Positions 52,527 to 61,565 of a DNA stretch of 64,000 bases are shown here, piece after piece. The stretch's first letter is position 1. Each line of letters starts with the position of its first letter. Location: NCBI RefSeq assembly GCF_023715565.1, contig NZ_JAMBOJ010000021.1:1-64000 (forward strand). Reading direction: 5' to 3'. The DNA comes from Cytobacillus firmus. GTDB taxonomy: Bacteria; Bacillota; Bacilli; Bacillales; Cytobacillaceae. The notes below the pieces were generated by a model, which did no database searches, was not told the DNA's origin, and saw only the letters and a program-made list of their open reading frames with translations. Made by a program: the position numbers and the translations under genes.

Positions 52527-53459
52527 TTAAAGCTTTTCTGCTATTCTCAGCTTTGCGGACCTTGCTCGATTATTATGTTCCAGCTCTTCCTCTGAAGGCA
52601 GAATCGGCTTTCTGTTAATTAGCTTTAAGATTGGCTTATATTCATCTGGAATAATCGGTAGCCCAGGAGGCAGATTTGGTGTTTCGCTGGCTTTTTTTAA
52701 GGCAGCTTTACAAATTCGGTCCTCCAGTGAGTGAAACGTAATTACGCTGATTCTTCCCTTGGGATTTAATATGTCAATAGCCTGGTTCAGAGAATCTTCA
52801 AATACCCCTAGTTCATCATTAACAGCTATTCTGATTGCCTGAAAAACACGCTTGGCGGGATGTCCGCCTTTTCGCCTGGCAGGTGCAGGAATGGCCTCTT
52901 TAATAATTTCTACCAGCTGACCTGTTGTTTCTATTGGAGAAACTTCCCTTGCCGCTTCTATTTTCCTCGCAATTTGCTTTGAGAATTTCTCTTCTCCATA
53001 CCTGAAGAAGATCTTCACAAGTTCACTATATTCCCAGCTGTTTACCACATCATAAGCGGAAATATCAGCACCTGTATCCATTCTCATATCAAGCGGCGCA
53101 TCATTATGATAACTGAATCCTCTTTCAGGTGTATCCAGCTGAGGTGAAGAAACACCAAGATCATATAAAACACCATCAACTTTAGAGACACCAAGGATTT
53201 CAAGCTCTTCCTGAAGATACTTAAAATTACTTTTGATAATCGTGATTCTGTCACCATATTCAGCCAGTTTTTCTTTCGCGTGTGCAATTGCTGTGTCATC
53301 CTGGTCAAATGCGTATAGCTTTCCTTTTTCTGACAGCTGGGAAAGAATTAACTTACTGTGGCCTGCTCCGCCCAGCGTACAATCGACATACACACCATCT
53401 GGATGGATGTTTAAGCCTTCTACTGTTTCTTTTAATAGTACTGTTGTATGTTCAAACAT
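52527..53459 (-). CDS. rsmH: 16S rRNA (cytosine-1402-N4) methyltransferase
   Basis: The 310-residue SAM-dependent methyltransferase modifies C1402 in the decoding centre. The SAM-binding [18 protein letters not shown] begins at about 24; the [14 protein letters not shown] motif follows, then [23 protein letters not shown] and the ending [10 protein letters not shown]. Start ATG 53459 (MFEHTTVLL) matches the family; AAAGGTGG lies 12 bases upstream. Second gene of the dcw cluster. Confidence 0.97.
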   Translation of the reverse strand: MFEHTTVLLKETVEGLNIHPDGVYVDCTLGGAGHSKLILSQLSEKGKLYAFDQDDTAIAHAKEKLAEYGDRITIIKSNFKYLQEELEILGVSKVDGVLYDLGVSSPQLDTPERGFSYHNDAPLDMRMDTGADISAYDVVNSWEYSELVKIFFRYGEEKFSKQIARKIEAAREVSPIETTGQLVEIIKEAIPAPARRKGGHPAKRVFQAIRIAVNDELGVFEDSLNQAIDILNPKGRISVITFHSLEDRICKAALKKASETPNLPPGLPIIPDEYKPILKLINRKPILPSEEELEHNNRARSAKLRIAEKL

Positions 53460-53569
53460 TGTTGAATAAATCCACCTTTCCAATCAGAGAAGCACAAGAC
53501 GCATGTAAGCATCCGGAGCTAACCAAGTATCTTTGTTTCAAGGGAAATTATATTACTAAAACATTCCCA

Positions 53570-54001
53570 TTATATATCAAACCCAATCATATTTTCCGCA
53601 ATATCAGCAAAAGATTCCTCTGATTCTGCAAAATAATCTTCCCAAAGATTCTTGCTCCATATCTCGATTCGATTGGAAACGCCCAGCACTACACATTCTT
53701 TTTCCAACTTTGCATATTGCAGAAGCGGGGAAGCAATATTTATTCTTCCTTGCTTATCTATTTCACATTCAGTGGCACCTGAAAAGAAAAAACGGGTAAA
53801 AGCACGGGCATCTTTTTTAGTAAGTGGAAGGCCTTTTAATTTCTCTTCAAGCTGCCTCCACTCATCCATGGGGTAACCAAACAAACATTGATCAAGCCCG
53901 CGTGTCAAAACAAATGTTTCACCCAGGTTATCACGAAACTTGGATGGCACGATGAGTCGGCCTTTGTTATCAACGTTGTGATGGAACTCACCCATAAACA
54001 T
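53570..54001 (-). CDS. mraZ: MraZ, transcriptional regulator of the dcw cluster
   Basis: A 143-residue protein with two AbrB-like SpoVT domains: [23 protein letters not shown] and the second [23 protein letters not shown], each with the DxxGR DNA-binding motif. MraZ forms rings that bind direct repeats in front of its own gene and represses the cluster. Length equals that of B. subtilis. Start ATG 54001 follows GGGTGCAG. A set of GTGG repeats with 10-bp spacing lies just upstream. Confidence 0.96.
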   Translation of the reverse strand: MFMGEFHHNVDNKGRLIVPSKFRDNLGETFVLTRGLDQCLFGYPMDEWRQLEEKLKGLPLTKKDARAFTRFFFSGATECEIDKQGRINIASPLLQYAKLEKECVVLGVSNRIEIWSKNLWEDYFAESEESFADIAENMIGFDI

Positions 54002-54057
54002 ACCCACTGCACCCACTTTCTAACTCAAATGTACCACAATCCCCCACTTTCCTCCAC
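54002..54057 (-). promoter_or_regulatory. MraZ operator: GTGG direct repeats
   Basis: On the minus strand GTGGAG (54057-54052), GTGGGG (54047-54042) and GTGGTA (54037-54032) are spaced exactly 10 bp. Further GTGGGT copies are at 54016-54011 and 54007-54002. MraZ of E. coli binds TGGGN repeats and that of Mycoplasma AAAGTG repeats, so this is a matching operator downstream of the -10 box. Confidence 0.75.
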
Positions 54058-54069
54058 ATGTTTTTAATT

Positions 54070-54075
54070 ATTCTA
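54070..54075 (-). promoter_or_regulatory. Extended -10 promoter of the dcw cluster
   Basis: TGGTAGAAT (-10 TAGAAT at 54075-54070 with TG extension) gives a start near 54062, directly ahead of the GTGG repeats. No clear -35 hexamer. Confidence 0.5.
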
Positions 54076-54227
54076 CCACTACATTAAAAATCCTGCTTCC
54101 CATAAGGTATTCACGCATTTTCCGTTCGTCTTTTTATTACATTTTCTTTAAACTCTTTACTGTTTTTTCACAAGGTCTTTAAAGGGGGAAATTCCAGGTG
54201 ATAAAGAGGTTTCATCTTCTTATTCAT

Positions 54228-54263
54228 ATAAAAAAGGACCTTATCCGAATGGAAAAGGTCCTA
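54228..54263 (-). terminator. Intrinsic terminator after bshC
   Basis: Stem AGGACCTT/AAGGTCCT (54255-54262 with 54235-54242), 12-nt loop, followed by T6 on the minus strand, 17 bases after the bshC stop. It separates the panE-bshC unit from mraZ. Confidence 0.85.
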
Positions 54264-54279
54264 AGAATAATGGCGAATA

Positions 54280-55914
54280 TTAAATTTTTATGACTTTGTG
54301 TGTCCCATCAAAATCAAACGATAAATGGAGTAATTCTTCAAGAAAATCTTTCCCATATTTATTAAGGTAATACAGAATATTCCACACTCTCTCCTGAGGA
54401 ATGCCACCCGGTCTCAGGGAGTTTTCAGCTTTTTCATATTTTTTTATGACCACATCATATTTTTGCTGTATGGATTTCTGTATTTTATTCTCCATGAAAT
54501 CTATCTGCTTTAATAAAAGCTCTTCATTTTTCTTCAACAGTGGAAGCATGGCACTGACATCTTTTAATGTAAGCTCTTCAATAAGCTCATAATTTTGTTT
54601 TAACTGCTCTTTTGTTTTACGGAACTGGTCTTCTATGCTTGCATTTTTAGTACTCTCTAAATAAACTTCCTTCACTTCTTCTGTTCCTGAAATGAGCACA
54701 GACTGTAAATCAAGACCTAATTCGTCTAAATCACTTTCTACAAACCGTTCTAAAAAAGTTATATTTAAACGTGGCATAATAGGAGGCATTTTCATCCCAA
54801 ACCATTCAAATGCCAATTTCAGTTCTGCCCAATAAGCAATTTCGCCAGGCCCGGCTATAAAGCCAAGAACCGGAAACAGGCATTCCTGAGTGATCGGTCT
54901 TGTCACCACATTATTGCTAAGTCTTTCCGGATGAGTTTCCGCCATCTCCAGAAGTTCATTCATGGTAAATTCATGGAAGCATTCTTTACCCGTAAATACC
55001 TTTTTATCCTGATTGAATTCCAGAAGAATCCTTTCTTTATGCTTTTCATCATAATAGAACAGGTTGGCAGCATTATCACTTAAATCAATGGCATTTGGAA
55101 ATCCCGAATTCTCCAGGTTTTGCTGCTGGCTTTTCACACGGTTTGTGATTTCTTTAAAGCCTTTAATCTGTTTGCCGAAAATACTGCTTTCAAGTTTGCG
55201 GAGCCTTTGGTCACCCGAATCAACCAGAAGAAGCCCTGTTTCTTTAAATAGATGCATGATAATGCCTGCAAAGAAATCCACATACGTTTGGGAGTGCATA
55301 ATTATTTCTTCTAATTCCAAAAGGAGATTTTTTGTATGCTCCGTCTCTCCAAAAGTTTCAATGATGTCTTCCACCCATGCCCTGCACTTTTTACCGTTCA
55401 AAGGAACATTTGATACCATTTTCTTCTCTAGGACCTTTTCAGGATAAGTCATTTTTTCCAATTTATTATTCTTCTCGATGAAAATGTGATTTACTTCCTG
55501 ATAGTCATGATCCTCGCCAGCAATCCAGAAAACAGGTACCACTGGAATACCCAGCTTACTTTCCTGCTGTTTTGCAAGATGAATGATTGAGATGATTTTA
55601 TGTATAGTATAAAGTGGTCCCGTCAAAATCCCTGCCTGCTGCCCTCCGATAATCACAGCACTATTTTCTTGCTTAAGCTTATTTAGCGAGTCATGAACTG
55701 CCGAGGAAGAAGGAAAACGATCCATAAACTCTCCAATATAATGAGAAAGTTCTTCTCTCATAAACGAACGGCCCTTCAGTTCAGCTAACCTTGCTTTATA
55801 ATCAGAATCCGAATTATAACGATAGTGGAAAAACTGCATAAGTTCTTCTGTTTGTGCAATATAATCTGTTGCAAACCGGTTTGTTGCCGGTAATGAGAGA
55901 TTAAGAATCTCCAT
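54280..55914 (-). CDS. bshC: BshC, cysteine ligase of bacillithiol synthesis
   Basis: The 544-residue enzyme adds cysteine to GlcN-malate, the last step to bacillithiol, the major low-molecular-weight thiol of Bacillaceae. Motifs: VIIGGQQAGILTGPLYTIHKI, PVFWIAGEDHDYQEVNHI (Rossmann-like core) and a C-terminal coiled coil (about 440-510). Start ATG 55914 with AAAGGAAG upstream. Homologue of B. subtilis YllA; sits directly before mraZ. Confidence 0.95.
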   Translation of the reverse strand: MEILNLSLPATNRFATDYIAQTEELMQFFHYRYNSDSDYKARLAELKGRSFMREELSHYIGEFMDRFPSSSAVHDSLNKLKQENSAVIIGGQQAGILTGPLYTIHKIISIIHLAKQQESKLGIPVVPVFWIAGEDHDYQEVNHIFIEKNNKLEKMTYPEKVLEKKMVSNVPLNGKKCRAWVEDIIETFGETEHTKNLLLELEEIIMHSQTYVDFFAGIIMHLFKETGLLLVDSGDQRLRKLESSIFGKQIKGFKEITNRVKSQQQNLENSGFPNAIDLSDNAANLFYYDEKHKERILLEFNQDKKVFTGKECFHEFTMNELLEMAETHPERLSNNVVTRPITQECLFPVLGFIAGPGEIAYWAELKLAFEWFGMKMPPIMPRLNITFLERFVESDLDELGLDLQSVLISGTEEVKEVYLESTKNASIEDQFRKTKEQLKQNYELIEELTLKDVSAMLPLLKKNEELLLKQIDFMENKIQKSIQQKYDVVIKKYEKAENSLRPGGIPQERVWNILYYLNKYGKDFLEELLHLSFDFDGTHKVIKI

Positions 55915-56044
55915 TAATGAACTTCCTTTCTCATAGCTGATCAATTTTGATTTTCATCTTATGAGTATAGCATTGTCTTAATTGAAAAGAAAAAAACTTT
56001 GCTTACCTAAATGCTTCAATTCTAAATGTGAACCATATTGTTTA

Positions 56045-56440
56045 CTAAGGTATGAAAACAACGGAAGTTACCCTTTGAACAAGACCGATTAGCATCAAGA
56101 TGATATAAGCAGTTAAATAAAGCAGAAAATTAAATCTCCAGAATCCTTTAAATAAAATACGCATATTAATTTCATGCTTAATTCTCCAATGAATGATAAT
56201 AAAAATGACAGCTGTAATGAGCAGGGATAGAATAATCATCCAGAGAAAAGATTTGTCCCAGATAACAATTATTAAATAGTGAACCGACAATATAAATAAA
56301 AACGTGCTTACATCCAAGGCAATATGTACAGATTTTTTATGTTTTTTTGTAATTTGTTTGCTGATAATAAAAACAGCCAGATACCCGAGCAGCGGTATAG
56401 TCACCAGTGTTGCAATCAAGCTTGAGAACACAGTGTTCAA
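56045..56440 (-). CDS. DUF3397 membrane protein
   Basis: A 131-residue protein with four hydrophobic helices (about 5-27, 42-60, 65-86 and 103-125) and short loops, fitting DUF3397. Function unknown. Starts with TTG at 56440 (GGGGGAAG upstream), immediately behind panE, so probably co-transcribed. Confidence 0.85.
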   Translation of the reverse strand: MNTVFSSLIATLVTIPLLGYLAVFIISKQITKKHKKSVHIALDVSTFLFILSVHYLIIVIWDKSFLWMIILSLLITAVIFIIIHWRIKHEINMRILFKGFWRFNFLLYLTAYIILMLIGLVQRVTSVVFIP

Positions 56441-56441
56441 C

Positions 56442-57335
56442 TTACTTCCCCCTCTCCCTGCCTTTAATCTGACAATAAAGACTTTCTGTATACGGAGCAG
56501 ATATCTTCTTCATTTCAGCTTCCTTAAGGATATAGCCTAAAATAGCATCTATCTCGGTTTCCCTGCCTTCTTCAATATCCTTAAGCATGGAGGATCTGTT
56601 CATCGCTGTTTCCTCACAAATACTTTTCACGTGGCTTAAAGCAGCTGTCTTATCAGTGATATCTAATATGGCACTAACTTCGTCAAACAACTTTAAAAAT
56701 AGCTGATAATAATATTTATTCGAAAGCAGTTCACCATTTCTAACACGGAGAACTGCAGTAAGAGGGTTGATCAGACTGTTGACGATTAATTTTTGAATTA
56801 GCATTTCCAGATGATCTCCGAGGAAGGTAAATGGAAAAAAGCAAGATACCGAAATGGATATTTCCCTCAAAAAATCCAATTCTCCCTTTAATGCTGCCAC
56901 TTTTGTGACTCCTATCCCAGTATGCAGCACCGTATCAGCCTCCGTTTTTAAAGCACCATGCTCAACGCTGCCCACAAAAAGGTTATCAGCTTCCAGCATT
57001 TCTGCCCACTTCAAGTGCCCCATCCCATTTTGCAGAAATAAAAATGATCCGGATTTGCAAGCATTCATCCTCATTAAATCTTTTGTCAATTCAGGAATAC
57101 TGTATTGCTTAACCGCAATGATTGTTAAATCCTCTTCTCCCTTCCATTCACTAAAATGGCATGCTTTAACGCGGGTATTGAAGAGGATTCCATTTCTCCC
57201 GATTGTAAGTCCATTTTTTCGAAGCATATTCAGCTGATTGCTGTTTCTCACATAGATAAGCACATCATGATTTTCATTTAAGTAATGGGCAAACAGAAGG
57301 CCGACAGCGCCTCCTCCGATAATAGCTATTTTCAT
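56442..57335 (-). CDS. panE: 2-dehydropantoate 2-reductase-like protein
   Basis: A 297-residue ApbA/PanE family protein: N-terminal dinucleotide motif IAIIGGGAVGLLFAHYL, TIIAVKQYSI, LFLQNGMGHLKW and the C-terminal helix bundle (KLIVNSLINPLTAVLRVRNGELL) with the catalytic Lys/Asn. By family it reduces ketopantoate to pantoate for CoA. B. subtilis has YlbQ in this place. ATG 57335 (GGAG upstream). I cannot separate pantoate from other 2-oxoacid substrates. Confidence 0.88.
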   Translation of the reverse strand: MKIAIIGGGAVGLLFAHYLNENHDVLIYVRNSNQLNMLRKNGLTIGRNGILFNTRVKACHFSEWKGEEDLTIIAVKQYSIPELTKDLMRMNACKSGSFLFLQNGMGHLKWAEMLEADNLFVGSVEHGALKTEADTVLHTGIGVTKVAALKGELDFLREISISVSCFFPFTFLGDHLEMLIQKLIVNSLINPLTAVLRVRNGELLSNKYYYQLFLKLFDEVSAILDITDKTAALSHVKSICEETAMNRSSMLKDIEEGRETEIDAILGYILKEAEMKKISAPYTESLYCQIKGRERGK

Positions 57336-57473
57336 AACAGACTCCACCATTTTTACTTTTTAAACATATTTTAACAAAATAAGATAAATTCATGGGTAAA
57401 ATGGAATATATTTTTAACATGAAATCTAATAGTTAATTCTTAATTCCATTTTTCATCAGTTAAATCCTTTAAA

Positions 57474-57509
57474 AAAATCCCTTTTTCGAAAATCGAAAAA
57501 GGGATTTTT
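57474..57509. terminator. Bidirectional terminator behind the carboxylase operon
   Basis: A perfect 16-17 bp stem (57474-57490 with 57493-57509, AATCCCTTTTTCGA/TCGAAAAAGGGATT) with T5 at the end on both strands; 11 bases beyond the carboxyltransferase stop. Confidence 0.88.
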
Positions 57510-57520
57510 AATGATGAGTA

Positions 57521-59062
57521 TTATACCGGATAAACTGGATGTTTCCGGACGCTAAATGTTAGTTCTTTAGTCTCATAAAGAGTATATCGGTTAATTAAAA
57601 CATTTCTTAAATCTGAAGGTGCAACAATATCGTCAACAATCAATTCAGAGGCAAGCTTGTAGATATCGATTGTTTCTTTATATTCCTGCTGTTTTTCCTG
57701 AACATACTTAATCTTTTCTTTTGGATCTTCAATCGCATTGATTTTATTGGAATAAACAGCATTTACTGCTGCTTCAGGTCCCATTACTGCAATTTGTGCT
57801 GTTGGCAATGCTATGCAGCAATCAGGCTCAAATGCCGGACCAGCCATTGCATACAATCCGGCTCCATATGCCTTTCTTACAACAACGGAGATTTTCGGAA
57901 CTGTTGCAGAACTCATGGCAGCAATAAGTTTGGCACCATGACGGATAATTCCGGCTCTTTCAACCTTCGTTCCGATCATGAATCCAGGCACATCCGCCAG
58001 GAATAACAGCGGGATATGGAAAGCATCACAAAGCTGAATAAACTTCGCTGCTTTATCCGCAGAATCCACAAATAAAACGCCGCCTTTAACCTTTGGCTGG
58101 TTGGCAATAATTCCTACAGGCCTTCCTCCTATTCGGGCAAGTCCGGTAATCAGTTCCGCAGCGAAAAGCTTCTTAATTTCAAAAAAGCTGTCTTCATCAA
58201 TTAAGGAATCAATACATTCATACATGTCAAATGGGGCATTTTGATTTTTTGGGATGATTTCTTCAAGGGCACGGCCGGATTTTGGCATGACATTTTCCAG
58301 TCTCCCAGGTTTTTCTTTAAAGCTTGCCGGGAAATATGCCAAATACCTTCTTGCTGACTCAATAGCCTCTTCTTCACTATAAGCAAGGACATCTCCACAT
58401 CCGCTGACAGAACAATGCATGCGGGCGCCGCCCATTTCTTCCAGGGTAACCTTCTCTCCGATAACCTTTTCTGCCATTCTTGGTGATCCAAGATACATTG
58501 AAGCATTTTGATCTACCATAATCACAATATCACAAAATGCAGGTATATAAGCCCCGCCGGCGGCAGATGGTCCAAAAAGGAGGCAAATCTGCGGTATCAT
58601 GCCTGAAAGCTTTACCTGATTGTAAAAAATTCTTCCTGCTCCGCGTCTATTCGGAAACATTTCAAGCTGATCGGTAATACGGGCACCGGCAGAGTCAACC
58701 AGGTATAGAATTGGAACTTTCAACTTCTCGGCTGTCTCCTGAATACGGATGATCTTTTCAACCGTCCTAGCACCCCAGGAGCCGGCCTTTACCGTTGAGT
58801 CATTCGCCATTACGCAAACAGTCTGGCCGTTGACCTTTCCAACTGCAGTAACTACTCCATCTGCAGGAAGGTCATTTTCCTGGCAGTTCGCAAATTTTCC
58901 ATCTTCCTCATAGAATCCGTCATCAAACAAAAGTTCAAGCCTTCTTCTGACAAAAAGTTTGTTTTGTGCTTCGTTTTTTTCATGATATTTTGGATGTCCG
59001 CCCGCTTCTATTACACGGCTTCTTTCCTGGAGCGTCTCAGTTAATGTCTTTGCAGTAGTCAT
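57521..59062 (-). CDS. Acyl-CoA carboxylase, carboxyltransferase subunit
   Basis: A 513-residue carboxyltransferase of the crotonase superfamily with fused N- and C-halves, similar to propionyl/methylcrotonyl-CoA carboxylase beta chains (YngE type). Oxyanion-hole regions: GPSAAGGAYIPAFCDIVIMV and ADVPGFMIGTKVERAGIIRHGAKLI...VVVRKAYGAGLYAMAG. Probable substrates are 3-methylcrotonyl-CoA, propionyl-CoA or acetyl-CoA; sequence inspection does not decide. ATG 59062 (GAGGAGG upstream). Last of a three-gene operon. Confidence 0.9.
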   Translation of the reverse strand: MTTAKTLTETLQERSRVIEAGGHPKYHEKNEAQNKLFVRRRLELLFDDGFYEEDGKFANCQENDLPADGVVTAVGKVNGQTVCVMANDSTVKAGSWGARTVEKIIRIQETAEKLKVPILYLVDSAGARITDQLEMFPNRRGAGRIFYNQVKLSGMIPQICLLFGPSAAGGAYIPAFCDIVIMVDQNASMYLGSPRMAEKVIGEKVTLEEMGGARMHCSVSGCGDVLAYSEEEAIESARRYLAYFPASFKEKPGRLENVMPKSGRALEEIIPKNQNAPFDMYECIDSLIDEDSFFEIKKLFAAELITGLARIGGRPVGIIANQPKVKGGVLFVDSADKAAKFIQLCDAFHIPLLFLADVPGFMIGTKVERAGIIRHGAKLIAAMSSATVPKISVVVRKAYGAGLYAMAGPAFEPDCCIALPTAQIAVMGPEAAVNAVYSNKINAIEDPKEKIKYVQEKQQEYKETIDIYKLASELIVDDIVAPSDLRNVLINRYTLYETKELTFSVRKHPVYPV

Positions 59063-59182
59063 TCCCATCCTCCTCTAACATATATTTCGATATTACAAAA
59101 CCTGAATCGTAAAGAGTTAAACGGAGCATCCGGGCGCAGAAAACAGCCCGATACCTCACTGAATATCCATGTCCCTTCCTGC

Positions 59183-59395
59183 TTATTCAAATACGACCAG
59201 TACATCGCCTTCGTTCACAAAATCTCCTATACTTACCTTTACTTCGGCCACTTTTCCAGCAGCTTCGCTTTCAACTGGAATTTCCATTTTCATGGATTCA
59301 AGCATTAGTACTTCCTGTCCGGCACTAACCTCCTGACCCGCTTCGACCAACACATTTAATACAGTACCTGCCATTGATGATGTAATTTCTTTCAT
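59183..59395 (-). CDS. Biotin/lipoyl carrier protein (small BCCP)
   Basis: The 70-residue free-standing biotinyl domain has the biotin-attachment motif ESMKMEI, Lys36. It shuttles carboxybiotin between the carboxylase and transferase encoded on either side. It is much shorter than AccB because only the biotinyl domain is present. GGAGG before the ATG; 15 bases after the biotin carboxylase stop. Confidence 0.93.
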   Translation of the reverse strand: MKEITSSMAGTVLNVLVEAGQEVSAGQEVLMLESMKMEIPVESEAAGKVAEVKVSIGDFVNEGDVLVVFE

Positions 59396-59410
59396 TGTTA
59401 TTTCCTCCTT

Positions 59411-60754
59411 TTAGTTAACGGCAAAAGCCTTCTGGGTTAGATAGGATGTAGAATAATTTCCATTACGGAAATCTTCATCTTTTAAAATCTCTTTAAATAA
59501 TGGGGCATTCGTTTTAATACCTTCAATTTTCAGTCCACCAAAGAACTGCAGTGCATTTTTGATTGCTTCATCCCTTGATTGTCCATAAATAATGCATTTA
59601 GCGATCATAGGGTCATAAAATGGGCTGACTGCCGTATTTGAAGAGTATCCGTAATCTACTCGTACTCCCGGGAAATCTGCCCATTCAAATTTTGACAATT
59701 TCCCAGGAGAAGGCATGAAGCTTACAGGATCCTCTGCATAAAGCCTAAATTCAATCGAATGGCCCTGCTGCTCTATTCTGTTCTGTTCAAGAGGAAGCTT
59801 CTCCCCTCTTGCTGCAAGGAGCTGCCATTCAACAAGATCAAGTCCGGTTACTTGTTCAGTTACGGGATGCTCAACCTGAAGTCTTGTATTCATTTCAAGA
59901 AAATAAAAATTCTCCTGTTCATCTACAATGAACTCAATAGTACCGGCATTTTTATAATCGACTGCTCTGGCAGCAGTCAAAGCTGTATCATACATTTTTT
60001 GCTTTGTTTGATCTGAAAGGAAAGGAGATGGTGATTCCTCCACTACCTTCTGATGTCTCCTCTGTATTGAGCAATCTCTTTCAAATAAGTGGACGATATT
60101 CCCATGATGGTCACCAAATACCTGTATTTCAACATGTCTGGCCTTTTCTATATACTTTTCTACAAAAACCTCATCAGACCCAAAATAAGCTTTGGCACGG
60201 GACTTGGTTGAGGCAAAGGACTTAGCGAGCGCTTGCTCATTTTCACAGCGCACCATACCAATTCCTCCGCCTCCACCACTTGCCTTCAGCATGACTGGGT
60301 AACCCATATCATCAGCAAGTCTGCATGCTTCCTCGAGGGTGGAGGTTCCTTCTCCGCTCCCCGGGACAATCGGCACTCCTGCTTCCTTCATGGTTTTGCG
60401 GGATACAATTTTATCCCCCATCAATTCAATCGTTTCCGGATCCGGTCCAATAAAAGCAATCCCTGCATCAATTACCGCTCTTGCAAAGCCGGCGTTTTCC
60501 GACAAAAAACCATATCCCGGATGAATTCCATCCACCTTTTCCCTTTTGGCAATTTCTAGAATTGCATCTGTTTTCAAATAAGATTTATTGACAGGCGGTT
60601 CACCAATACGGAAAGCATATGTAGCTTCTTTAACAAAAGGCAGGTCTTTATCTGCATCAGAATATATGGCAATAGTTTCAATTTCCATTTCACGGCAGGT
60701 TTTAATGATTCTTAAAGCAATTTCTCCCCTGTTGGCAATCAGAATTTTTTGCAC
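59411..60754 (-). CDS. Biotin carboxylase subunit (AccC-like)
   Basis: A 447-residue ATP-grasp enzyme that carboxylates biotin. Domains: N-terminal (KILIANRGEIALRIIKTCREM), HPGYGFLSENAGFA, ATP-grasp glycine loop (KASGGGGGIGM), EMNTRLQVEHPVTEQVTGLDLVEWQL and the C-terminal domain. Starts with GTG at 60754 with GGGG 8 bases upstream. It is a paralogue of the housekeeping AccC and heads a catabolic carboxylase operon. Cre-like sites lie upstream. Confidence 0.93.
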   Translation of the reverse strand: MQKILIANRGEIALRIIKTCREMEIETIAIYSDADKDLPFVKEATYAFRIGEPPVNKSYLKTDAILEIAKREKVDGIHPGYGFLSENAGFARAVIDAGIAFIGPDPETIELMGDKIVSRKTMKEAGVPIVPGSGEGTSTLEEACRLADDMGYPVMLKASGGGGGIGMVRCENEQALAKSFASTKSRAKAYFGSDEVFVEKYIEKARHVEIQVFGDHHGNIVHLFERDCSIQRRHQKVVEESPSPFLSDQTKQKMYDTALTAARAVDYKNAGTIEFIVDEQENFYFLEMNTRLQVEHPVTEQVTGLDLVEWQLLAARGEKLPLEQNRIEQQGHSIEFRLYAEDPVSFMPSPGKLSKFEWADFPGVRVDYGYSSNTAVSPFYDPMIAKCIIYGQSRDEAIKNALQFFGGLKIEGIKTNAPLFKEILKDEDFRNGNYSTSYLTQKAFAVN

Positions 60755-60832
60755 AATCTGGCCCCTTTCTACTCGTATTAATCCTGCAATAATATATATT
60801 TCTACAATCTTCTGCTAATTTCCTTCTATTTT

Positions 60833-60846
60833 TGTAAACGCTTTCT
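60833..60846. promoter_or_regulatory. cre-like CcpA site upstream of the carboxylase operon
   Basis: TGTAAACGCTTTCT matches the cre consensus TGNAANCGNWNNCA at 13 of 14 positions. It lies 79 bases upstream of the biotin carboxylase start and suggests carbon catabolite repression by CcpA. Confidence 0.55.
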
Positions 60847-60962
60847 GATTTTTATAAAAAAACTAAAAATATATTAAGTTTTCCATATGTGCAGAATTTT
60901 TTGTTTACTTGTTATATAATAATAGACAAAGAAGAAACCTTTCAACTATAAAGGAAGGTATT

Positions 60963-60976
60963 ATAAAGCGTTTACA
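60963..60976. promoter_or_regulatory. Second cre-like site, ahead of ylbP
   Basis: ATAAAGCGTTTACA shares the GCGTTTACA core and matches the cre consensus at 12 of 14 positions. It lies between a -10-like TATAAT (60915-60920) and the ylbP start at 61019, so it could act as a roadblock for ylbP. Confidence 0.4.
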
Positions 60977-61018
60977 TCCACAGAAGTCCTACACACCGAT
61001 GGCTAAGGGGGAGATTTT

Positions 61019-61492
61019 ATGAACTATAAGGTTGAAAAATTAAAGGTAAATTATAAAACTCTGGAAGAGTTTAAGAAATTTAAAGAATATGGATTGCAGG
61101 AGCTTTCCATGCTTGAAGACCTTGAAGCTAATATTATCGAAAACGACAGCGAATCTCCATTTTATGGTATTTACTTTGGAGATAAACTTGTTGCACGCAT
61201 GAGCCTTTACCAGATTGAAGCAAGATTCGACCGCTATTTCGAACCTGCACAGGATTATTTAGAGCTATGGAAGCTTGAAGTTTTGCCTGATTATCAAAAC
61301 AAAGGTTATGGGCAATCACTTGTAGAATTTGCAAAAGGATTTGGACTTCCTATCAAAACAAATCCGCGTGTGAAATCAAAGGCTTTCTGGGAGAAAATGG
61401 GATTCGAGCCAGTCCATTATGATATGGAACGCGACCTGGGAGAGAATCCGCTTGCCTGGTTCCCGACTGGTGTTAAGGAACAAACTCATTAA
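61019..61492 (+). CDS. ylbP: YlbP-like GNAT N-acetyltransferase
   Basis: A 157-residue GCN5-family acetyltransferase. The acetyl-CoA loop is around LWKLEVLPDYQNKGYGQSLVEFAKGFG, and the last strand near KAFWEKMGFEPVHYDME. It matches B. subtilis YlbP (160 residues), which is present next to ylbO and ylbQ; substrate unknown. AAGGGGGAG precedes the ATG. Only a few genes of the window share this orientation. Confidence 0.9.
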   Translation: MNYKVEKLKVNYKTLEEFKKFKEYGLQELSMLEDLEANIIENDSESPFYGIYFGDKLVARMSLYQIEARFDRYFEPAQDYLELWKLEVLPDYQNKGYGQSLVEFAKGFGLPIKTNPRVKSKAFWEKMGFEPVHYDMERDLGENPLAWFPTGVKEQTH

Positions 61493-61520
61493 GCAGCTGA
61501 CTTCTGCTATAAATGCATAG

Positions 61521-61551
61521 AAATAAGCGGACAATTTAAGTCCGCTTATTT
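61521..61551. terminator. Bidirectional terminator between ylbP and ylbO
   Basis: A 12-bp perfect stem AAATAAGCGGAC/GTCCGCTTATTT with a 7-nt loop and T-rich flanks on both strands; serves both converging genes. Confidence 0.88.
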
Positions 61552-61565
61552 TTATTTACAATCGT

